Shown one piece after another: positions 7,188 through 12,700 of a stretch of DNA of 12,700 nt. The notes under the pieces were generated by a model that searched no databases, had not been told where the DNA came from, and saw only the letters and a program-made list of their open reading frames with translations. The position numbers and the translations under genes are program-made. Source of the stretch: a bacterium (GTDB lineage: Bacteria; SZUA-79; Acidulodesulfobacterales; Acidulodesulfobacteraceae); the NCBI GenBank assembly GCA_021781285.1, contig JAJXXD010000064.1, forward strand, positions 1 through 12,700, written 5' to 3'. Position 1 is the stretch's first letter. Every line of letters starts with the position of its first letter.

Positions 7188-8200
7188 TTATTTCTGTTCT
7201 CCGATATCTTGCGGACTAATTTTATCGATTCCACCATACTGCCGTAATCCGCCGTATTGTTGCCCGCAATATCATAAGCAGTCCCATGCACGGGAGACGT
7301 TCTTATAATTTTGAGACCTGCGGTAACGTTAACCCCTTTATTAAAAGAAAGAAGTTTAAACGGTATCAGCGCCTGGTCATGATACATAGAAACTATTAAG
7401 TCGAAATCTTTATATCTTTTCGCAAAAAAGCTGTCCGCCGGAAAAGGACCTTCTATATTTTCGTTTTTATTTTGAAATTCTTCGACGACCGGCGTTATAA
7501 AGTCTTTTTCCTCATTACCTATTCTGCCGTTTTCTCCGGCGTGGGGATTTAAACCTAATACCGCAACGCGCGGATTTTCTTTTCCGAAATCGGTTTTTAT
7601 CCAGTCGAGCGAAATATTTATGATTTTCCTTAATAAATCTTTTGTTATTTTAACGGGAACGCTTGATAAAGGAATGTGAATAGTCGCAAGAACGGTTATT
7701 ATTTTTTTTGAATAAAACAGCATAACGAAATCGTCGGACCCCGTTAAATATCCTAACAGCTCGGTATGCCCTCCAAACCTTGCCCCTCCCTTAAGCATCA
7801 TATCTTTATTAATAGGGGCGGTCGCGAAACCGCATATTTTGCCGTTTAGAGAAAAATTTACCGCCGTTTCTATAAACCGTTCGACGTCTTTTGCGTATTC
7901 ATGGTTAACCGCCCCTAATCTAACGGAACCGTAAGACTTCGAAGATAAATTTATTACGTTAATTTTTCCGTTTTTATAAGATGTTTTAAGAGGCGATTCC
8001 GGCCTGATTAAATTCAGCGGGGTGTTTGTTTTTATTATCTTTTTTGAAACGTTGTCTATATGCTCGAAAGAGCCGAAAATAACCGGTTTAACGCGTCCAT
8101 TTTCCCCAGCAAAATACTCGGACGACTTTATTGCAATCTCCGGCCCTACGCCGCCGGGGTCTCCCATTGTAATGCCTATGAAACAGTTTTCCTTAACCAA
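7172..8200 (-). CDS. pdxA: 4-hydroxythreonine-4-phosphate dehydrogenase
   Basis: PdxA oxidises 4-phosphohydroxy-L-threonine with NAD(P)+ in the DXP-dependent route to pyridoxal 5'-phosphate (vitamin B6); it is cytoplasmic. The 342-residue protein has the family landmarks: MGDPGGVGPEI (12-22), substrate-site GHTE (144-147), and three metal-binding histidines at His175 (ATIHIPLS), His220 (NPHAGENG) and His274 (YHDQALIPFK). Their spacing of 45 and 54 matches E. coli PdxA (His166, 211, 266). TSPVHGTAYDIAG (301-313) is also typical. The start codon is TTG, not ATG: an in-frame stop lies 9 bases upstream, and the next ATG is codon 12, inside the conserved motif. No clear ribosome site precedes the TTG, so translation may depend on the upstream surA-like gene, which ends 17 bases before. 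Catabolic PdxA2 paralogues exist, but this operon setting fits B6 synthesis. Confidence 0.95.
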   Translation of the reverse strand: MVKENCFIGITMGDPGGVGPEIAIKSSEYFAGENGRVKPVIFGSFEHIDNVSKKIIKTNTPLNLIRPESPLKTSYKNGKINVINLSSKSYGSVRLGAVNHEYAKDVERFIETAVNFSLNGKICGFATAPINKDMMLKGGARFGGHTELLGYLTGSDDFVMLFYSKKIITVLATIHIPLSSVPVKITKDLLRKIINISLDWIKTDFGKENPRVAVLGLNPHAGENGRIGNEEKDFITPVVEEFQNKNENIEGPFPADSFFAKRYKDFDLIVSMYHDQALIPFKLLSFNKGVNVTAGLKIIRTSPVHGTAYDIAGNNTADYGSMVESIKLVRKISENRNKWIGK

Positions 8201-8217
8201 TGTGAATTTTTATTTTA

Positions 8218-9231
8218 TTATGCCGCAATCAATATCTTGACGTAAGACCTTTTTCTTGCCTTTTTTAAAATTTTTTCAAGGTATTTGTTGGTTTTATATT
8301 TTTCTAAAATAGAAAATATTTCAGGTCTTGCCTGTTTAAAGGTTTTAAAAGACCCCATTTTTTTTCCGACGGATTTTAATACCGCGTAACCGAATTTGGT
8401 TCTTATAACGCCGCTGACTTCTCCGACATGCAGTTTAAAAGCCGTGTCCGAAAAATTGGGGGACAGTTTATTTTTATAAATATAACCTATTCTTCCGCCG
8501 TTTTTTTCCGAAGGGTCTTCGGAATACTCTCTTGCCAGAGCCGAAAAACTTTTATTTCCGGCTATAGCCGTCTCTCTAATCTTAGAAATTCTTTTATATA
8601 TTTCTTCCTTTAATTTCTTATTTGCATTTGAAGGAACGGCCAAAAATATAAGTTTCAAATCAACCTTGGGCTCGCCCCTGAATTCTTCTATGTTTTTTTT
8701 ATAATAATCTACCAACTGCCGTTTGGTTATAACCATCTTATTGCCGTAAACTTTTCTTAAAAGCTCTACTTCCATAAAGTGGCTTTTAACCTGCTTTATA
8801 TAGGCTTCCTTGCTGATGCCTCTTTTAGCGAGAAAATTGAAAAATTGGCTTACCGTAAAATTATTTGCAAGCGCCACTGCTTTAATGTATGCGTTTAATT
8901 GTTTCGGGGAGATATATATAGCGGCTTTCTCCTCTTCCTGCTTGATTAAAATATTGTCCACCAAAATATTTAAAACGCCTTTAGTTTTGGACATCGTCGC
9001 AGAATCCGACTGAGTAAAAATTCCCTGCGATGCTTCGTTCTGCATCTGTTCATAATCTTCGAACGCCTGCCTGTTGAATTTTGCAAATTCATACAAAGTT
9101 ATAGGAGTTTTATTGACTACGGCGATTACCTGGTCTATTATTACGGCATCCGCATTTTTTAAGCCTGCGGAAAATAAAATAACCGCAATTATAAATATCG
9201 AAATCCCTGTCTTTTTTATTGTGTTTATCAT
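8218..9231 (-). CDS. SurA-like periplasmic chaperone with one parvulin domain
   Basis: This 337-residue exported protein resembles SurA, which escorts outer-membrane proteins across the periplasm. Residues 1-30 form a signal peptide (basic start, hydrophobic 10-22, cleavage probably after NADA). About 31-180 is a SurA N-domain-like region (VVNKTPITLYEF near 38-49). About 188-288 is one PpiC/parvulin domain, recognisable by FSALAREYSEDP (229-240), NGGRIGY (244-250) and AFKLHVGEVSG (264-274). A basic C-terminal helix follows. E. coli SurA has two parvulin domains and is longer (428 residues). The two histidines normally found at parvulin active sites are not at their usual places: the first is Leu194 or thereabouts and the second is Ala283 in GYAVLK. 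Activity as a chaperone rather than an isomerase is therefore likely. The ATG at 9231 has no strong ribosome site. It leads a tight group with pdxA and uvrA; surA-pdxA adjacency is also found in E. coli. A general PpiC-type isomerase is the alternative name. Confidence 0.88.
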   Translation of the reverse strand: MINTIKKTGISIFIIAVILFSAGLKNADAVIIDQVIAVVNKTPITLYEFAKFNRQAFEDYEQMQNEASQGIFTQSDSATMSKTKGVLNILVDNILIKQEEEKAAIYISPKQLNAYIKAVALANNFTVSQFFNFLAKRGISKEAYIKQVKSHFMEVELLRKVYGNKMVITKRQLVDYYKKNIEEFRGEPKVDLKLIFLAVPSNANKKLKEEIYKRISKIRETAIAGNKSFSALAREYSEDPSEKNGGRIGYIYKNKLSPNFSDTAFKLHVGEVSGVIRTKFGYAVLKSVGKKMGSFKTFKQARPEIFSILEKYKTNKYLEKILKKARKRSYVKILIAA

Positions 9232-9260
9232 AAGTAAATCTTATTTTTCCGCTTTAGCAT

Positions 9261-9279
9261 ACAAACGCATGCCGTTTGT
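9261..9279. promoter_or_regulatory. 19-base inverted repeat upstream of the surA-like gene
   Basis: ACAAACG (9261-9267) and CGTTTGT (9273-9279) form a perfect 7-bp symmetry with a 5-base centre, 30 bases before the start codon. It could be an operator or a small leader hairpin. A possible -10 box (TATGCT on the minus strand, 9256-9261) touches its edge. No convincing -35 box was seen. Confidence 0.3.
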
Positions 9280-9306
9280 GTTCCCTATCTGCATAATTCG
9301 GAATTT

Positions 9307-9352
9307 TATCTCAGGATGAGCCGTCTGTATTTAGACGGCTCATCCTGAGATA
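9307..9352. repeat. perfect 20-bp palindrome, dispersed-repeat type
   Basis: Arms 9307-9326 and 9333-9352 are exact reverse complements with a 6-base loop (GTATTT). Each arm contains CTCAGGATGA or its complement TCATCCTGAG, a core I recognise from abundant intergenic palindromes in many bacterial genomes. No T-run follows on the leftward side, so it is a weak fit for a classical terminator, though such a stem would stabilise an RNA end. It lies between the two parvulin genes. Confidence 0.75.
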
Positions 9353-9386
9353 TTTAATTAATATTTTCAATACACAGATTGGTTAG

Positions 9387-9467
9387 CTGCGCTGGACTTC
9401 GTCCCATCTTTGCCTGCATAAAACCGTTGGTTTTATAAACGCAGGCAAAGATATGCTCGCAATGACG
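9387..9467. repeat. compound palindromic repeat element with CGTCATTGCGAGC end
   Basis: ATCTTTGCCTGC (9406-9417) pairs with GCAGGCAAAGAT (9441-9452), and the next bases ATAAAACC (9418-9425) pair with GGTTTTAT (9429-9436) around a 3-base loop; a 4-base bulge (AAAC) lies on one side. The minus strand begins with CGTCATTGCGAGC (9455-9467), a well-known start of dispersed intergenic palindromes. The other end (9387-9405) contains GGACTTCGTCC. It begins only 9 bases after the stop codon of the lipoprotein gene and may act as its transcript end. Confidence 0.7.
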
Positions 9468-9475
9468 AATTTAAT

Positions 9476-10408
9476 TTATCCCTGCTTTTTGCCCGTTACC
9501 GGAGCCGGAGCCGTCTTCTGCGCCGGAATGTTCGGATTTACGCCCGAATTTGCAACAGGTAAATTGTTATAAAAATACTTTACTTTGGATTTTTTTCTTA
9601 AATTTTTTACAAAAGCCTTTAAAATTTTTGAAGCTTCTTTTTGTTTCATCATCATAACTATTTCCCCTTTGATAGCGGAAAAAGGCTTAGGTTTGCCGGT
9701 TACGACGTTATTTAATTTTATTATGTCGAAATGGCTGCCTACTTTAACTATTTTTGAAATACCGCCTACTTTTGGAATACTGAATGCGGCATTATTAAAT
9801 GCGGGGGTTGTTTCCTGAAATTTTATCCAGCCGAGGACTCCGCCGTTTTTTCCGTTAGGGGCGGTGGAATATTTTTGAGCCGCCGCGGCGAAAGGTTTGC
9901 CGCCTGCCAGCATTTTGTAAACAATTTGCGCCTGCTTCGGCGAATTCAGTTGTATATAGCTTACGTTAATTTTAGAGGGCAGATTAAACGATAGGTAGTG
10001 CTTTTTGTAATACGCTTTCGCGTCCGCATCGGTAACATTGACTTTGTTTGCCACCTCTTTATGCAATAAAAGCTGGACCAACAATCCTTTTTTAAAATCA
10101 GAAACCTGCGATTTATAAGACTTGGATTTATTTACTCCTTCTTTTAAGGCTTCATTGACTAAAATTTGCCTGTCCACAAGACTCTTAAGGAGCCTTTTCT
10201 CGCCTGCGGGCGTTTCGAGATATGACCTCAAAGCGGGCGGAAATTTAGACATTTCCTGTTGAAACTTAGCAGCGGTAATATTTTTTCCGTTAACCGTCGC
10301 GATGACCTTGGAAGATGCGGACTGTTTTTTCGCGCATCCGTATAAACCCATCGATATAACAATGGAGAATAAGGCGATTAATAAAATCGAACCTTTAAAC
10401 TTTTTCAT
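9476..10408 (-). CDS. parvulin-like (PpiC/PrsA-type) lipoprotein chaperone
   Basis: This 310-residue protein is probably an envelope folding factor anchored as a lipoprotein. The N-terminus has a basic, hydrophobic signal ending in LYGC, giving acylation at Cys25; the following Ala-Lys-Lys lacks an inner-membrane retention Asp, so outer-membrane location is likely. A SurA/PrsA N-domain (about 33-130) with TVNGKNITAAKF (39-50) is followed by a parvulin-like domain (about 144-236) containing NGKNGGVLGW (185-194). The C-terminal tail (282-310) is rich in Pro, Ala and Lys. The parvulin active site looks eroded: Tyr151 replaces the first His, Ala183 stands where Asp or Cys is usual, and Asp228 is at the second His position. 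GAGGGG 5 bases before the ATG supports the start. It lies 49 bases after mfd, probably in one transcript. It shares its family with the gene at 8218 but differs strongly, so it is not a recent duplicate. Confidence 0.88.
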   Translation of the reverse strand: MKKFKGSILLIALFSIVISMGLYGCAKKQSASSKVIATVNGKNITAAKFQQEMSKFPPALRSYLETPAGEKRLLKSLVDRQILVNEALKEGVNKSKSYKSQVSDFKKGLLVQLLLHKEVANKVNVTDADAKAYYKKHYLSFNLPSKINVSYIQLNSPKQAQIVYKMLAGGKPFAAAAQKYSTAPNGKNGGVLGWIKFQETTPAFNNAAFSIPKVGGISKIVKVGSHFDIIKLNNVVTGKPKPFSAIKGEIVMMMKQKEASKILKAFVKNLRKKSKVKYFYNNLPVANSGVNPNIPAQKTAPAPVTGKKQG

Positions 10409-10457
10409 TTTTCCCCTCTTAATACATAAAAGTTAAAATTAAATATATAAATTATCT

Positions 10458-12700
10458 TTAAATATTAACATAGCTATATAAACGTTGCAAGATAATTTTA
10501 GCCTCTTCCAATTTATCAGGGCTTAAAACCTCTTTCTTTAATCTGATTTTTATTTTAAACTCCCCTATAAAGTTAAATACATATATCGACGAAAATTCTT
10601 TATCGTTTACCAATTTAACCAGCGCTTCAAAAACCGTGCCCGCCGATTCATGAAATTCCAATATAAATTCTTTTTCTTTTATTTCAAGAAACCGGACTTT
10701 TGAGTTTTTCATATAGCTCTTTAGTTCGGTTATCTTTAAAAGATTTTCGACGGGAGTTTCAATTTTTCCAAATCTGTCTTTAAGTTCGGCTCTTATTTTA
10801 TCCACATCGCTCAGGCTGTTGCAATTAGAAAGTTTTCTATATACGGACATCTTGGTTTTCCCTTCGCTTATGTAGGAATCGGGGATATTCGCCGATAAAT
10901 TTATCTTTACTTCTGGAGTGATTTGGGCAGGTAAAACGACACCCTGTATTTTTTCTATCTCTTCTTTCAGCATCTGCATACACATTTCAAGTCCTACGGC
11001 ATTTATATGTCCCGATTGCGCTCCTCCGAGAATATTTCCCGCCCCTCTTATTTCCAAATCCGCCATTGCGAGTTTAAAGCCCGAACTGAGTTCGCTGTAA
11101 TCTTTAATCGCATTAAGCCTTTTTCTTTGTTCAGCGCTTAAATTTTCATTATTCGTACCGAGGACAAGCAGGCAGTATGCCTGTATATGCGACCTCCCGA
11201 CTCTTCCTCTGAGCTGATACAGCTGACTAAGACCGAATTGTTCGGCATTATTTATAATAATCGTATTTACGTTGGGGTTATCCAGTCCGGATTCTATTAT
11301 GGCAGTCGAAAGAAGCATATCGTAACCTTTATTGTAGAATATATGCATAATATCCATAATTTTCTCGGAATCCAGCCGCCCGTGAACGACTCCGATTCTT
11401 ATATCGGGCATTATTTTTTTAAGCCTGTTATAAACCGAATCTAAGTGCGATATCCTGTTGTCGATAAAATAAACCTGTCCTCCTCTGTTCAATTCTTTAA
11501 AAACCGCGTCTTTTATAATCCCGTCTTCATATAGCTCTATACCCGTAATAACGTTTTTCCTGCCGGAAGGCGGGGTGCTTATAATGCTTAAATCTCTTAT
11601 TCCCGACATTGAAAGATACAGCGTCCTTGGTATGGGGGTTGCGCTCATGGCGAGCACGTCTATGGAGTATCTTATTTTTTTTATTTTTTCCTTTTGGAGC
11701 GCGCCGAATTTTTGTTCTTCGTCTATAATCAAAAGGCCTATATCATTGTATGCTATCTTTTCGGATAACAGTTTATGCGTCCCTATTATTACGTCTATGC
11801 CCCCGTCTTTAATCTCTTTAATTATCCCTTTTTCTTCGTTTTTTTTAATAAACCTTGAAATACACGCTACTTTTATAGGATATTTTTCAAATCTTTTTTT
11901 AAAATTATTGTAATGCTGATCTACTAAAAGAGTAGTGGGGGCTATTAAGGCAACCTGCTTTCCGTCCATTGCCGCTTTAAAAGCGGCTCTTATTGCAACT
12001 TCCGTTTTTCCGAATCCTACGTCCCCGCATATCAACCTGTCCATAGGCTTATTGCCGCGCATATCCGACAGAACTTCTTTTATTGCCTTGGACTGGTCGT
12101 CTGTTTCTTCAAATTCGAAACTTTCCTCAAATTCCCTGTATTCTTCATTTTCTTCGGAAAATGCAAATCCCCTTTCCGTCATTCTCTTGGCATACAAAAC
12201 TTTTAAATCTTCGGCTATCTCTTCAACCTTCTTTTTCGCCTTTATTTTTGCTTTTTCCCACGATTTGTTTCCGAGCCTGCTCAATGCCGGAGAATTTTCT
12301 TCGGAAGAAGCGATATATTTGTGGAGCAGATATATTTTATCGGCGGGAACGAAAAGCTTATCGCCGCCTTCAAAAATAAGGGCAAAATAATCGGATGAAA
12401 TGCCGTTAAGCGTAATGTTTTTTATTTCGTTGAATTTTGCTATGCCGAATTCATCGTGAACTACAAAATCGCCCGGGTTAAGTTCCTCTATGCTTTTAAA
12501 GTAATCTGCGCCGGACGCTCCGCGCCCTGATTCCGGCGTTAAATCCAGATGTTCTCTGAAAAGCTCTTCGTCTTTAATTATAAAGAGTTTATGCTTCTTA
12601 GATATCATTCCGGAGGAAATATCCCCGGTCGAGATTTGAAACCTGTCTCCAGCCTTCTCCTCATCTAAACCTATGGACCCGAAAATCGTTTTCAGCCTGT
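10458..12700 (-). CDS. mfd: transcription-repair coupling factor Mfd, C-terminal two thirds (N-terminus off right edge)
   Basis: Mfd removes RNA polymerase stalled at DNA damage and recruits UvrA. The visible 746 residues run open to the right edge; the Met at 12608 is internal, because the 30 codons before it are open and in register with typical Mfd sequence. Positions below count from the first visible codon. An RNA-polymerase-interacting domain lies at about 70-150 (GDFVVHDEFGIAKF). The RecG-like translocase follows: GDVGFGKTE (Walker A, 225-233), DEEQKFG (326-332), MSATPIPRT (351-359), VVHGRL (437-442), IIESGLDNPN (467-476) and QLRGRVGRS (495-503). RGAGNILG (551-558) begins the TRG region. 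The C-terminal domain that masks UvrA binding spans roughly 590-700. Compared with E. coli Mfd (1148 residues) about 400 N-terminal residues, including the UvrA-binding UvrB-like module, are missing from view. It precedes the lipoprotein gene by 49 bases. Confidence 0.97.
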   Translation of the reverse strand, partial: RLKTIFGSIGLDEEKAGDRFQISTGDISSGMISKKHKLFIIKDEELFREHLDLTPESGRGASGADYFKSIEELNPGDFVVHDEFGIAKFNEIKNITLNGISSDYFALIFEGGDKLFVPADKIYLLHKYIASSEENSPALSRLGNKSWEKAKIKAKKKVEEIAEDLKVLYAKRMTERGFAFSEENEEYREFEESFEFEETDDQSKAIKEVLSDMRGNKPMDRLICGDVGFGKTEVAIRAAFKAAMDGKQVALIAPTTLLVDQHYNNFKKRFEKYPIKVACISRFIKKNEEKGIIKEIKDGGIDVIIGTHKLLSEKIAYNDIGLLIIDEEQKFGALQKEKIKKIRYSIDVLAMSATPIPRTLYLSMSGIRDLSIISTPPSGRKNVITGIELYEDGIIKDAVFKELNRGGQVYFIDNRISHLDSVYNRLKKIMPDIRIGVVHGRLDSEKIMDIMHIFYNKGYDMLLSTAIIESGLDNPNVNTIIINNAEQFGLSQLYQLRGRVGRSHIQAYCLLVLGTNNENLSAEQRKRLNAIKDYSELSSGFKLAMADLEIRGAGNILGGAQSGHINAVGLEMCMQMLKEEIEKIQGVVLPAQITPEVKINLSANIPDSYISEGKTKMSVYRKLSNCNSLSDVDKIRAELKDRFGKIETPVENLLKITELKSYMKNSKVRFLEIKEKEFILEFHESAGTVFEALVKLVNDKEFSSIYVFNFIGEFKIKIRLKKEVLSPDKLEEAKIILQRLYSYVNI

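Noticed and set aside
11935..12390. 151-codon plus-strand open frame
   Set aside because: Antisense to mfd, which is certain from helicase motifs.
12606..12608. ATG at 12608 as the start of a 716-residue protein
   Set aside because: The reading frame is open to the window edge and Mfd needs about 400 more N-terminal residues, so this Met is internal.

Overview
The window is an AT-rich stretch of a Gram-negative bacterial chromosome carrying eight protein-coding genes, two of them cut by the window edges. Seven lie on the minus strand and one on the plus strand. Diderm cell architecture is indicated by a SurA-type periplasmic chaperone, an outer-membrane-type lipoprotein and a Rieske protein. 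A plasma-membrane-type (P3A) proton ATPase next to a Rieske protein and an AAA+ sigma-54 activator would suit an acidophilic or energy-limited deltaproteobacterium-like lineage, but that placement is a weak inference from gene content.

Layout, left to right. At 1-397 (minus) is the N-terminal part of a Rieske iron-sulfur protein with a twin-arginine signal; its C-terminal end is off the left edge. An AT-rich divergent promoter region (398-601) separates it from a plus-strand sigma-54-dependent activator (602-1654) that has no sensory domain. A strong hairpin (1660-1696) lies between this gene and the convergent P3A H+-ATPase gene (1727-4162, minus). The region upstream of the ATPase (4163-4373) holds a hairpin that looks like the uvrA terminator, and overlapping it a good match to a sigma-54 -24/-12 promoter pointed at the ATPase.

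The right two thirds is a conserved housekeeping block read leftward: mfd (partial, off the right edge), a parvulin-type lipoprotein, a 244-base gap with two long dispersed-repeat-like palindromes, then a surA-like gene, pdxA and uvrA packed tightly (17-base gap, then a 16-base overlap). Mfd and UvrA are partners in transcription-coupled nucleotide excision repair. The two parvulin-like proteins belong to envelope protein folding, and surA-pdxA adjacency is also seen in E. coli.

Most of the window is ordinary housekeeping. The most interesting signal is the possible local circuit at the left: an orphan, GAFTGA-containing activator beside a proton pump whose upstream region carries a -24/-12 element with exact GG-N10-GC spacing. 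No CRISPR array, insertion sequence, phage gene, tRNA or rRNA was seen.
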